Source: Candidatus Omnitrophota bacterium
GTDB taxonomy: Bacteria > Omnitrophota > Gorgyraeia > B26-G9
Direction of reading: 5' to 3'
Assembly (NCBI GenBank): GCA_018817165.1
Contig: JAHITY010000098.1
Coordinates: 1-48,035, forward strand
DNA: 48,035 nucleotides
How positions within the stretch are numbered: position 1 is the stretch's first letter; each line of letters opens with the position of its first letter. The position numbers and the translations under genes are program-made. The notes beneath the pieces are model-generated. The model made no database searches. It saw nothing but the letters and a program-made list of their open reading frames with translations, and was not told the DNA's origin. This document shows, piece after piece, positions 8,418-17,421 of the stretch.

Positions 8418-9473
8418 ATGCCAAAAATCGATGATTTATTTTATCAGCTTATTGAATGCAATGGTTCGGATCTGCACTTAGCGCAAGGCAGTAAGCCAAA
8501 AATTCGGATCAATGGAAAATTAACAGAGCTAGATGATCATCCTGTTTTGACCAGGGATTATATTAGTGAAATTTTGATCGAGATTGCTGGATCGGAGCTA
8601 TGGCAGCGATTCCAGGATTTAGGCGATATTGATTTTGCTTATGAACTGGATAATGGAAGCCGGTTTCGTTCTAACTATCTAAGGCATTTTTATGGCTTTG
8701 GGGCTGTTTTTCGGCTAATACCTTCGGAAATTATGACATTTGAAGAGCTGCAGTTGCCTTTAGTATGTAAATCACTATGTGAATTGCAATCAGGATTAGT
8801 TTTGGTAACCGGACCGACCGGTAGTGGTAAATCAACAACTTTAGCAGCAATAATTGATTATATAAATTCTGAGTTTGTTAAAAAAATAATTACGATTGAA
8901 GAGCCCATAGAATTTTTACATCATAATAAAAAATGTGTTATTGTTCATCGGGAAGTTGGCTCAGACACTGTTTCATTTTCTCAAGGTTTGCGCAGTGCGC
9001 TTAAAAGTGACGCGAATATTATTTTAGTCGGTGAAATGCGCGATCGGGAAACCATTGAACTGGCCTTAACTGCCGCGGAAATGGGTATTCTTGTTTTTGG
9101 TACTTTGCATACAAATTCAGCGGCAAAAACTATTGATCGGATTGTCGATACTTTTCCTGGAGCAAAAAAAGATCATATCAGAGAAATTTTAGCTAATAGT
9201 TTGCAGTCAGTTGTAGCGCAGCAGCTGGTGCCCAGTGCTGATGGTTTAAGGCGATGGGCTGCTTTTGAAATTCTTTTGCGCACTACGGCTTTGCCGGCAA
9301 TTATCCGAGCGGGGGATACAAAACTGCTTAAAGGTGAGATTAATACGCATTCTAAAATCGGTATGTTATCAATGGATTATTCTCTTTTAAAGCTTTTTCA
9401 GGAAGGAAAAATTACAAAAGAAGATGCCTATCTTAAGGCTTTGGATAAGTCATTATTCAGGGATTTAAGTTGA
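8418..9473 (+). CDS. pilT: Twitching-motility ATPase PilT
   Basis: A 351-residue ATPase, the normal PilT size. It has the N-terminal GSDLHLAQGSKPKIRINGKL pattern, Walker A GPTGSGKSTT, Asp box TIEEPIEF, Walker B NIILVGEMRD and an intact His box GTLHTNSAAKTIDRI. PilT drives retraction of type IV pili at the inner membrane, supporting twitching, adhesion or DNA uptake. No pilin or pilus assembly genes are in this window, so the rest of the machine must be encoded elsewhere. AAGGA lies before the ATG. It shares an operon with the atypical paralog upstream and ends at a clear terminator. Confidence 0.93.
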   Translation: MPKIDDLFYQLIECNGSDLHLAQGSKPKIRINGKLTELDDHPVLTRDYISEILIEIAGSELWQRFQDLGDIDFAYELDNGSRFRSNYLRHFYGFGAVFRLIPSEIMTFEELQLPLVCKSLCELQSGLVLVTGPTGSGKSTTLAAIIDYINSEFVKKIITIEEPIEFLHHNKKCVIVHREVGSDTVSFSQGLRSALKSDANIILVGEMRDRETIELALTAAEMGILVFGTLHTNSAAKTIDRIVDTFPGAKKDHIREILANSLQSVVAQQLVPSADGLRRWAAFEILLRTTALPAIIRAGDTKLLKGEINTHSKIGMLSMDYSLLKLFQEGKITKEDAYLKALDKSLFRDLS

Positions 9474-9492
9474 TAAATAGTCAAAATATGGA

Positions 9493-9530
9493 AAACCGCT
9501 AATAAATCAAGTAGCGGTTTGATTTTTTTT
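9493..9530 (+). terminator. Rho-independent terminator after pilT
   Basis: An 8-bp stem (AAACCGCT 9493-9500 with AGCGGTTT 9513-9520) followed by GATTTTTTTT. Confidence 0.88.
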
Positions 9531-9534
9531 AGAA

Positions 9535-9564
9535 TTGACAAAATAAGAACTCTTATGCTATGAT
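9535..9564 (+). promoter_or_regulatory. Strong promoter of nifJ
   Basis: A perfect TTGACA (9535-9540), an 18-bp spacer and TATGAT (9559-9564). Transcription from here would give an unusually long leader of about 220 nt before the start codon. Confidence 0.75.
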
Positions 9565-9707
9565 ATTTTTCTAATAACACCTTGTCATAGCTATTATGCG
9601 TAAAAGACTGCATAATCTGCAAATTCCTTGCTAGATAACACCCAATGCTTTTGTTTGCATGTATTTATGATATTTGATCTGCTGCCGGATGCAGTTAGAT
9701 AATAAAG

Positions 9708-9732
9708 AATGGAATCCTTTGCGGATTCCATT
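9708..9732 (+). promoter_or_regulatory. Leader hairpin upstream of nifJ
   Basis: A perfect 10-bp stem (AATGGAATCC 9708-9717 with GGATTCCATT 9723-9732) with a 5-nt loop lies in the long leader. No T-run follows (ACCATCTTTAAAG), so it is not a simple terminator. It may stabilise the message or act in regulation; this is inference. No gene is seen in 9565-9789. Confidence 0.4.
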
Positions 9733-9789
9733 ACCATCTTTAAAGACAAAAATAATGAAAACTGATAATTACAGGAAATGGAGGAAGTA

Positions 9790-12700
9790 ATGGCAAGAAG
9801 AAAAATCGTGATGGACGGCAATAGCGCTGCGGCGTATGTCGGACATGCTATGAATGAAGTATGCGCTATTTATCCTATAACCCCGTCTTCGGGTATTGGA
9901 GAAATAGCTGATGAGAAATCAGCAAAAGGTCAGAAAAATATCTGGGGCCAGGTGCCTTTGGTATCAGAACTGCAGTCTGAAGGCGGCGCATCTGGGGCTG
10001 TACACGGTTCGCTTTCCGCCGGAGCATTAACTACAACTTTTACCGCTTCTCAAGGGTTGTTGCTTATGCTGCCGAATATGTATAAAATTGCCGGAGAATT
10101 AACTCCTGCGGTTTTTTATGTGACTGCCAGGACTTTGGCTTCACATGCGCTTTCCATATTCTGCGACCATTCAGATATTATGGCTGCCCGTCCAACGGGA
10201 TTTGGCATATTATTTGCCAGCAGTGTTCAGGAAGTAATGGATTTGAGTGTTGTTGCTCAGGCTGCTACATTAGAATCACGTATTCCGTTTATTATTTCTT
10301 TAGACGGATTTAGAACATCGCATGAAATTCAGAAAATTGAGGAATTGACTTTTGATGATATGCGGGCAATGGTTAAAGATGAATTAATCGCGGAATTTAA
10401 AACCCGCGCTTTAAGTCCGGATCATCCGAGCATTAAAGGTACTTCTCAAAATCCGGATGTATTTTTTCAGGAAAGAGAAACTGTAAATCCGTTTTATGAT
10501 AAAACTTCTGCTGTGGTTAAAGATGTTATGAATAGATTTAACAAATTAGTCGGGCGTCAGTATAAGCCTTTTGATTATGTCGGAGCAAAAGACGCTGAGA
10601 AAATAATTATTATAATGGGCTCGGGTGCGGGTGCGGTTCAGGAAGCAGTTGAGAAAATGAATGCTGCCAAAGAAAAAGTCGGGATGATCATTGTCAGACT
10701 TTATCGCCCATTTGATGTGGAGGCTTTTATTGCCGCGATTCCGGCAACTACAAAATCCATCGCGGTTTTAGATAGAACTAAAGAGCCTGGCGCGATCGGC
10801 GAACCTTTATATCTTGATGTGCGCTCCGCGATCGGCGAAGCCATGGAAAAAGGCAATGCGCCGTTTAAAGTATGGCCAAAGATTGTCGGCGGACGTTATG
10901 GTCTAGGGTCAAAGGAATTTACTCCTTGTATGGTCAAGGCGGCATTTGATAATTTATCCAAGCCCGAACCAAAAAATAAATTTACATTGGGAATTGTTGA
11001 TGATGTGACTAATTCCAGCTTAGAATCTGATGCTTGTTTTGAGGCAGAGGATTCGGAAACTTTCCGTTGTATGTTCTGGGGCTTAGGTTCTGACGGAACA
11101 GTGGGTGCGAATAAAAACTCGATCAAAATAATCGGCGAATCAACTGATTTTAATGTTCAGGGATTCTTTGTTTATGATTCGAAAAAAGCCGGATCAAGAA
11201 CAACTTCGCATTTGCGGTTTGGAAAAAAAGCGATTACCAGTACATATTTGATTCAAAAAGCGAATTTTATTGCCTGCCATAATTTCAGTTTCTTGGAAAA
11301 ATATGACATGCTGTCTGCCGCGGAAAAAGGCGCGACTTTTCTTTTAGCCAGTCCGTTTGGCAAAGATGAAGTTTGGGATAAAATGCCCAAAGAAGTGCAG
11401 CAGCAGATCATTGACAAACAGCTGAAACTTTATATTATCAAAGCATTTGATTTAGCGGATCAGCTGGGATTAGGTGCAAGAATCAATGTGATAATGCAGA
11501 CGGCTTTCTTTAAGATCAGTAATATTCTTCCAGTGGAAAAAGCAGTAGAAGCAATCAAAGCTTCAATTAAAAAGACATATGGGAAAAAGGGTGAAAAAGT
11601 AGTTGAGATGAATAATAAAGCGGTGGATATTGCCCTGACATCAATCGAACAAGTTAAAATCAGCGAAAAAGCAACCAGCAAAATATCGATTCCGAGCATT
11701 GTTTCGGATGTTGCGCCTGATTTTGTAAAAAATGTTACGGCGCCGATTATTGCCGGTCGGGGTGATGATCTTCCAGTATCGGCTTTTCCGATTGATGGTA
11801 CTTGGCCTACAGGAACATGTCAGTATGAAAAACGTAATATCGCGCTTCATATTCCGGAATGGATCCCGGAGCTTTGTATCCAATGCGGTCAGTGCAGTTT
11901 TGTTTGTCCGCACGCGGTTATCAGAATGAAGATCTATGATGCTGATCTGGCGAAAAAAGCGCCGGAAGGTTTCAAATCAATTCAAGCCAAAGGTAAGGGC
12001 GTGGAAACCAAGGCTTTTACTCTCCAGGTTGCTCCGGAAGATTGTACCGGCTGCGGGGCTTGCGTGAATAAATGTCCGGCTTTAGAAAAAGGCGCGGATA
12101 AACAGCCTACTGGGAAAAAAGCAATTAATATGGTTTCCCAGATTGAAATTCGCGACAAAGAAAAGAAAAATTTTGAATTCTTCCTTTCTTTGCCTGACTT
12201 AACAGTTAAAGATAATCCTTTTGGCATTGAGACATTACGCGGCGCTCAGCTGATGCGGCCTTTGTTTGAGTTCTCAGGTGCTTGCGCGGGTTGTGGCGAA
12301 ACTCCTTATGTCAAACTGCTTACTCAGTTATATGGTGATAGAGCGATTATTGCTAATGCAACAGGTTGTTCTTCGATATATGGCGGAAACTTACCAACAA
12401 CTCCTTATTGTACAAGAGCTGATGGTAAGGGGCCGGCTTGGTCAAATTCATTGTTTGAAGATAATGCGGAATTTGGTTTTGGCATGCGTCTGGCAGTAAC
12501 TCAGATTCAGGAACAGGCAAGGACGGCATTAAGTGATATCGCTGGCGGGGATATAAGTGACTTAGCTGCTCAGATATTAAATGCTGAACAGAAAACGCAT
12601 TTACAGATCGAAGAACAGCGGGAAAGAGTCGCATTACTTAAATTAAAGCTCAAAGGTAATGTCAAAGCTGCCAAATTGCTTTCAATCGCGGATTATCTGG

Positions 12701-13365
12701 TAGCGAAGAGCGTTTGGATCCTTGGCGGAGACGGATGGGCTTATGATATCGGATATGGCGGATTAGATCATGTGCTGGCTCAGGATAAGAATATCAATGT
12801 GCTGGTATTGGATACAGAAGTTTATTCCAATACCGGTGGACAGATGTCTAAGGCAACACCGATGGGTGCGATTGCTAAATTTGCCGCAGCCGGAAAACCA
12901 TTATTTAAAAAAGATCTGGGCTTATTGGCCGCGACATACGGTTCGATTTATGTGGCGAGAGTCGCGATGGGCGCGAATCCAGCGCAAACTCAAAAAGCAT
13001 TTATTGAAGCTGAGCAGTTTGATGGGCCTTCAATAATCATTGCTTATACGCATTGTATTGCCCATGGAATTAATATGACCAAGGGTATGGATCAGCAGAA
13101 ATTGGCAGTGGACAGCGGATATTGGACATTGTTTAGATTTAATCCTGATCTGATCAAGCAGAATAAAAATCCAATGCAGCTTGATTCAAAAGCACCAAGC
13201 ATTCCATTGGAAAATTATATTTATAATGAAAATCGTTTTAAAGCGCTGAAGAACATGGCTCCGGAAAGAGCAGCGGAATTCTTGAAGCTCTCTCAGGCTG
13301 AGCTCAAACGCCGCTATAGAATGTATGAGCATTTGACTAAAATGGATTATTCGCAGACTGAATAA
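9790..13365 (+). CDS. nifJ: Pyruvate:ferredoxin (flavodoxin) oxidoreductase
   Basis: This single-chain enzyme oxidises pyruvate and CoA to acetyl-CoA and CO2, passing electrons to ferredoxin or flavodoxin; in many anaerobes it can also work in reverse. Its 1,191 residues fit the fused PFOR family (about 1,170-1,200). Domain order: N-terminal alpha-like domain (MDGNSAAAYVGHAMNEVCAI), domain II, gamma-like domain, a ferredoxin domain with CIQCGQCSFVCP (about residue 697) and CTGCGACVNKCP (about 753), then the thiamine diphosphate domain with CAGCGETPYVK, GDGWAYDIGYGG and NTGGQMSKATP. ATG 9790 is chosen over an in-frame ATG at 9778 because GGAGG (9780-9784) lies between them. It forms its own unit with a strong promoter and terminator. 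Confidence 0.97.
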   Translation: MARRKIVMDGNSAAAYVGHAMNEVCAIYPITPSSGIGEIADEKSAKGQKNIWGQVPLVSELQSEGGASGAVHGSLSAGALTTTFTASQGLLLMLPNMYKIAGELTPAVFYVTARTLASHALSIFCDHSDIMAARPTGFGILFASSVQEVMDLSVVAQAATLESRIPFIISLDGFRTSHEIQKIEELTFDDMRAMVKDELIAEFKTRALSPDHPSIKGTSQNPDVFFQERETVNPFYDKTSAVVKDVMNRFNKLVGRQYKPFDYVGAKDAEKIIIIMGSGAGAVQEAVEKMNAAKEKVGMIIVRLYRPFDVEAFIAAIPATTKSIAVLDRTKEPGAIGEPLYLDVRSAIGEAMEKGNAPFKVWPKIVGGRYGLGSKEFTPCMVKAAFDNLSKPEPKNKFTLGIVDDVTNSSLESDACFEAEDSETFRCMFWGLGSDGTVGANKNSIKIIGESTDFNVQGFFVYDSKKAGSRTTSHLRFGKKAITSTYLIQKANFIACHNFSFLEKYDMLSAAEKGATFLLASPFGKDEVWDKMPKEVQQQIIDKQLKLYIIKAFDLADQLGLGARINVIMQTAFFKISNILPVEKAVEAIKASIKKTYGKKGEKVVEMNNKAVDIALTSIEQVKISEKATSKISIPSIVSDVAPDFVKNVTAPIIAGRGDDLPVSAFPIDGTWPTGTCQYEKRNIALHIPEWIPELCIQCGQCSFVCPHAVIRMKIYDADLAKKAPEGFKSIQAKGKGVETKAFTLQVAPEDCTGCGACVNKCPALEKGADKQPTGKKAINMVSQIEIRDKEKKNFEFFLSLPDLTVKDNPFGIETLRGAQLMRPLFEFSGACAGCGETPYVKLLTQLYGDRAIIANATGCSSIYGGNLPTTPYCTRADGKGPAWSNSLFEDNAEFGFGMRLAVTQIQEQARTALSDIAGGDISDLAAQILNAEQKTHLQIEEQRERVALLKLKLKGNVKAAKLLSIADYLVAKSVWILGGDGWAYDIGYGGLDHVLAQDKNINVLVLDTEVYSNTGGQMSKATPMGAIAKFAAAGKPLFKKDLGLLAATYGSIYVARVAMGANPAQTQKAFIEAEQFDGPSIIIAYTHCIAHGINMTKGMDQQKLAVDSGYWTLFRFNPDLIKQNKNPMQLDSKAPSIPLENYIYNENRFKALKNMAPERAAEFLKLSQAELKRRYRMYEHLTKMDYSQTE

Positions 13366-13380
13366 TTTTGCGTTAAACGG

Positions 13381-13420
13381 AAAAAGCCCTTTGCTGGTAA
13401 CGGCAAAGGGCTTTTTCTTT
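13381..13420 (+). terminator. Rho-independent terminator after nifJ
   Basis: A perfect 14-bp stem (AAAAAGCCCTTTGC 13381-13394 with GCAAAGGGCTTTTT 13403-13416), the strongest terminator in the window and probably active in both directions. Confidence 0.95.
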
Positions 13421-13575
13421 GCGCAAAATAAACTGCAGATGATATAGGTGATTCTGATTGCCTAGATTGGGATAAAGGTATAACATATATATGAGGGGTT
13501 ATCCGGGCGGAGCCTGAATAGGGAATAATTTTTTTGCCCAGAAAATATCCGTTAAATAAAAGGGAGCTGATTATA

Positions 13576-15861
13576 ATGGAAAAAGATCTTATTTGTGGTA
13601 TGGCTGTAGATGAGCAGAAAGCAATAAAAATAGAAAGAGATGGTAAGGCATATTATTTTTGCAGTGATAAATGCCGTGATGAATTTATCCAAAATCAGAA
13701 AAATCCCGCTCAACAGGAGATAAAGTTGAAACCTGTCGCGGCAAAAGGCCAGCAGTATATTTGCCCGATGCATCCTGAGATAATTAGTGATGCCCCCGGA
13801 GACTGCCCTAAATGCGGAATGGCTTTGGAACTTAAAAACGCCACCGCGGAAAAAGGAGCGGAAGCTGAGGAAATAAAAAAATTAGCTAAAAAATTCTGGA
13901 TCGGATTAGGGTTAGGCCTGCCGGTTTTTTTACTGGCAATGCAAGAAATGATTCCTGCACTTAAGGTTGGATTTATTTCTCATCGCGTGTCCAGCTGGAT
14001 ACAATTGATTCTGGCAACACCTGTAATTTTTTGGGCAGGGGGGTTCTTTTTTATAAAAGCCTGGAAATCGGTTGTTAACCGCAGTTTAAATATGTTCACT
14101 TTGATCGCGATGGGTGTGGGCGCGGCTTATTTCTACAGTGCCGCGGCTGTTTTGTTTGCCGGTATTTTTCCAGAATCCTTAAAGATGCAGGGGGAACTGG
14201 GGTTGTATTTTGAGGCAGGCGTTGTGATTACTGTTTTAGTTATATTAGGGCAATATTTGGAAGCAAGAGCGAGGGCTCAGACCGGTCAGGCAATAAAAGC
14301 GTTATTAGGTCTTGCCGCGAAAAAAGCGCACAGAATTACTGATTCCGGAGAAGAAGATGTGGAAGTTGATCAGATTCAAAAAGGTGATTTGCTGCGTGTG
14401 CGTCCCGGTGAAAAGGTACCTTTGGATGGTGTTATTACTCAAGGGAAAAGCACAATTGATGAGTCTATGATTTCCGGAGAACCTGTGGCTGTAGAAAAAA
14501 AAGAGGGTGATAAGGTCATAGGAGCAACTGTAAATCAAACCGGAACATTTGTGATGAAAACCGAAAAAGTGGGTTCGGAAACTTTATTATCTCAAATTGT
14601 TCATATGGTATCGGAAGCACAGCGCAGCCGCGCGCCGATTCAGGGTATGGCAGATAAAGTGGCTGGGGTTTTTGTGCCGCTGGTGATTCTGGTAGCGGTT
14701 ATAGCCTTTATTCTTTGGTCATTATCCGGGATAGAGCATGCTTTGGCCTATGCTTTGGTTAATGCCATTGCCGTATTAATCATTGCTTGTCCCTGTGCAT
14801 TAGGTTTGGCCACGCCCATGTCGATTATGGTCGGTGTCGGACTGGGAGCTCAATCAGGAATATTGATTAAAAACGCTGAGGCTCTTGAAAAGACTGAAAA
14901 AATTACCCATGTGTTAACGGATAAGACCGGAACATTGACAGAAGGCAAGCCTCGGGTTATTGGAATTGAAACCGCGGAAGGGGTTAATGAAAGTATTGTT
15001 TTGTCAATTGCCGGTTCTTTGGAACAGTTGAGTGAACATCCGTTGGCCCGTGCCGTGATTGACTATGCAAAAGAAAAGCAAGTATTGCTTAAGGATGTTT
15101 CAAATTTTGATTCAATAACCGGCAAAGGGATTAAAGGGAAATTAGAAAATAAACAAGTTTATCTGGGCAAACAAAAATTTATCACAGAGCTTGTGGGAAA
15201 TGTGCCGCAGACTTTGAAGGAGAAAGCTATTGCCATGCAGGAGAAAGCGCAAACGGTTGTTTGGATAGCTCAGGATAAGAAGGTGTTGGGTATCCTTGGA
15301 ATTTCCGATCCGATCAAGAAAACAACATCGGAAGCTATCAAAGAGCTGCATGCTCTCGGATTAAAGGTGGTCATGTTGACAGGTGATAATAAAAAGACAG
15401 CGCAGGCGATTGCCAAAGAGTTGAATATTGATGATGTCCGTGCTGAACTGGAACCAAAGGATAAACAGGAAATTGTCAAAGAATTAACCACAAAAGGCGC
15501 ACGGGTCTTAATGGCAGGCGATGGAATTAATGATGCTCCGGCTTTAGCCCAGGCAGAGGTCGGGGTGGCGATGGGGACAGGAACAGATGTCGCCATAGAA
15601 AGCGCGGGGATTACATTGGTTAAGGGTGACTTAACCGGGATTGTTAAAGCAATTAAGTTAAGCCGGTCTGTTATGGGGAATATCCGTCAGAATCTGTTTT
15701 TTGCCTTTATTTATAATGCTCTTGGCGTGCCGGTTGCCGCGGGAATCCTTTATCCCTTTTTCGGATTATTGCTTAATCCGATGATTGCCGGCGCGGCGAT
15801 GAGTTTCAGCTCAGTTTCTGTAATCGCTAATGCCTTGAGATTGCGAAACGCAAAACTATGA
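13576..15861 (+). CDS. copA: P1B-type copper/silver-translocating ATPase
   Basis: A 761-residue P1B ATPase that exports Cu(I)/Ag(I) from the cytoplasm. It starts with a YHS/TRASH-type metal domain ([24 protein letters not shown]), then a heavy-metal-binding domain ([17 protein letters not shown], from about residue 62). The ATPase core has the TM6 metal site [12 protein letters not shown] (about 405), the phosphorylation loop DKTGTLTEG (about 450), the P1B signature SEHPLARAV and [10 protein letters not shown]. This YHS plus HMBD layout in place of CxxC HMA domains is common in environmental CopA/SilP-like pumps. ATG 13576 is chosen because AGGGAG is 8 nt upstream; the longer TTG form adds unrelated residues. 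It precedes the CusCBA-like genes after 165 bp. Confidence 0.94.
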   Translation: MEKDLICGMAVDEQKAIKIERDGKAYYFCSDKCRDEFIQNQKNPAQQEIKLKPVAAKGQQYICPMHPEIISDAPGDCPKCGMALELKNATAEKGAEAEEIKKLAKKFWIGLGLGLPVFLLAMQEMIPALKVGFISHRVSSWIQLILATPVIFWAGGFFFIKAWKSVVNRSLNMFTLIAMGVGAAYFYSAAAVLFAGIFPESLKMQGELGLYFEAGVVITVLVILGQYLEARARAQTGQAIKALLGLAAKKAHRITDSGEEDVEVDQIQKGDLLRVRPGEKVPLDGVITQGKSTIDESMISGEPVAVEKKEGDKVIGATVNQTGTFVMKTEKVGSETLLSQIVHMVSEAQRSRAPIQGMADKVAGVFVPLVILVAVIAFILWSLSGIEHALAYALVNAIAVLIIACPCALGLATPMSIMVGVGLGAQSGILIKNAEALEKTEKITHVLTDKTGTLTEGKPRVIGIETAEGVNESIVLSIAGSLEQLSEHPLARAVIDYAKEKQVLLKDVSNFDSITGKGIKGKLENKQVYLGKQKFITELVGNVPQTLKEKAIAMQEKAQTVVWIAQDKKVLGILGISDPIKKTTSEAIKELHALGLKVVMLTGDNKKTAQAIAKELNIDDVRAELEPKDKQEIVKELTTKGARVLMAGDGINDAPALAQAEVGVAMGTGTDVAIESAGITLVKGDLTGIVKAIKLSRSVMGNIRQNLFFAFIYNALGVPVAAGILYPFFGLLLNPMIAGAAMSFSSVSVIANALRLRNAKL

Positions 15862-15923
15862 ACAAATATATTGTCGGAGCCAGGGCTTAATAATAATCAA
15901 GCTTTGTTGTCTTGTAATATTTA

Positions 15924-15946
15924 ATACTATACTAAAATAATAGTAT
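15924..15946. promoter_or_regulatory. AT-rich inverted repeat upstream of the cusC-like gene
   Basis: ATACTAT (15924-15930) and ATAGTAT (15940-15946) form an inverted repeat with a 9-bp spacer in the 165-bp gap before the outer-membrane factor gene. It could be an operator for a metal-responsive regulator, but it is not a recognised CueR or CsoR box. Confidence 0.3.
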
Positions 15947-16026
15947 ATGTGTAATATATTTAGTTATATAATAATATTAGCATTAGAATATTTAAATACG
16001 CAGTATTTTAAAGGGGAGATAAATAT

Positions 16027-17388
16027 ATGCGCTTAACCAGAGCATTTCTGATATTATTCTTAATATTATTACAGGTCAGCAATAGCTATGCTTCTTCTGA
16101 AATCAGCCAGCGAAATCAGCAGCTTAAATCTGCGGAGCAGATGATGCGGAACAATCAGAACCAGTTTGAATCTGAGGCTGGCTTGAAAGATTATATCAGA
16201 ACAGGTCTGGAGAATAATCCCGGACTTAAAGAAAAATTTTATAATTGGCAAGCGGCATTTACTAATATCTCTCAGGCTTTTTCTCTGCCTGATCCGCAAT
16301 TTACTTTTACCGAATATATTGATTCAGTGGAAACTCGTGTCGGGCCTCAGCAAAGAGCTTTTTCTTTAACTCAAAAAATTCCTTTGTCAGATAAACTCTG
16401 GATAAAGAAATCAAAAGCATTCAATGCTTCTGAAGAAGCATATTATCAATTTGAAACCATGCGCTCGGCAATGATTTATCAAATAACCGATGCTTATTAT
16501 GAATATGCTTATTTAAACAAGGCGATTCTCTTAACTCAGGAGAATATTGAATTATTAACAAATTTTGAAAGTGTGGCTGAGGCTAAATATAAATCAGGAT
16601 TAGCTAAAAATCAGGATTTATTAAAAATCCAGGTTGAACTGGGCAAACTGGAAAATGACTTATTGAGTCAGCAGGACATGCGGGAGCCATTGGCTGCTAG
16701 ATTGCGGATGTTGCTGAACCTGCCGAATAATATTGCTTTGCCATGGCCTGATGAATCGCTGGAAGACGCGGTTATGGAGGAAAACTACAATAATATAGAA
16801 ACGCTTTATCCTACGCTTAAAAGTAAAAATCCGGAAATATTAGCTTTGTCGGAAAAAATTGAAAAAAACAAGGATGCTGTGAAACTCAGTAAAAGAGATT
16901 ATATTCCTGATCTTACTTTAGGGATTACTCAGATTGTTACTGGTGACGCGCTTAATCCAAATACTGTTGATAGTGGAAAGGACGCATTGATGGTTATGCT
17001 TTCCGTGAATGTTCCGATTTGGAATAACCGCTTGGGCGCTCAAGTTCAGGAATCAAGAGCATCTTTAAAAGCAGCGGAAAATTTATTGCAGAGCAAGGAA
17101 AACGAACTGTTTTCAAAATTAGCACTGGTGCATTATAAGCTTCGCGATTCCCTGAGGCAGTCTCAGCTGTATAAAGACGGATTACTGCCTAAGGCAGCGC
17201 AGGCTTTAAATTCTGTGCAGTCAAGTTATGAATCCGGTGGAGTTGATTTTCTTTCTTTGATCGATGCGCAGAGAATGCTGCTTAATTTTCAATTAGCATA
17301 TTATCGCCAAAATGCGAATTTTTATCAGCGCTTGGCGGAATTGCAGAATATCTTGGGAGAGGTTGAGAAATACCAGGAATTAAAATAA
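16027..17388 (+). CDS. TolC-family outer-membrane efflux protein (CusC-like)
   Basis: A 453-residue outer-membrane factor with a signal peptide (MRLTRAFLILFLILLQVSNS, cut near YAS). No lipobox is seen, unlike E. coli CusC. The sequence has the two-fold repeated OEP helix pattern: GLENNPGLKEKFYNWQAAF opens the first half and KSKNPEILALSEKIEKNKDA the second. It would form the trimeric exit duct of the pump, docked to the adaptor encoded 33 nt downstream. A GGGGAG ribosome-binding site precedes the ATG. The assignment to metal efflux rests on the neighbouring adaptor and RND genes. Confidence 0.9.
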   Translation: MRLTRAFLILFLILLQVSNSYASSEISQRNQQLKSAEQMMRNNQNQFESEAGLKDYIRTGLENNPGLKEKFYNWQAAFTNISQAFSLPDPQFTFTEYIDSVETRVGPQQRAFSLTQKIPLSDKLWIKKSKAFNASEEAYYQFETMRSAMIYQITDAYYEYAYLNKAILLTQENIELLTNFESVAEAKYKSGLAKNQDLLKIQVELGKLENDLLSQQDMREPLAARLRMLLNLPNNIALPWPDESLEDAVMEENYNNIETLYPTLKSKNPEILALSEKIEKNKDAVKLSKRDYIPDLTLGITQIVTGDALNPNTVDSGKDALMVMLSVNVPIWNNRLGAQVQESRASLKAAENLLQSKENELFSKLALVHYKLRDSLRQSQLYKDGLLPKAAQALNSVQSSYESGGVDFLSLIDAQRMLLNFQLAYYRQNANFYQRLAELQNILGEVEKYQELK

Positions 17389-17421
17389 TTAATTATCTTC
17401 TTAAGATAAAAGGAGAAAACC

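Noticed and set aside
12770-13036. A Trp/Arg-rich open frame inside nifJ
   Set aside because: It is a shifted-frame shadow of the conserved thiamine-binding domain, with no start signal.
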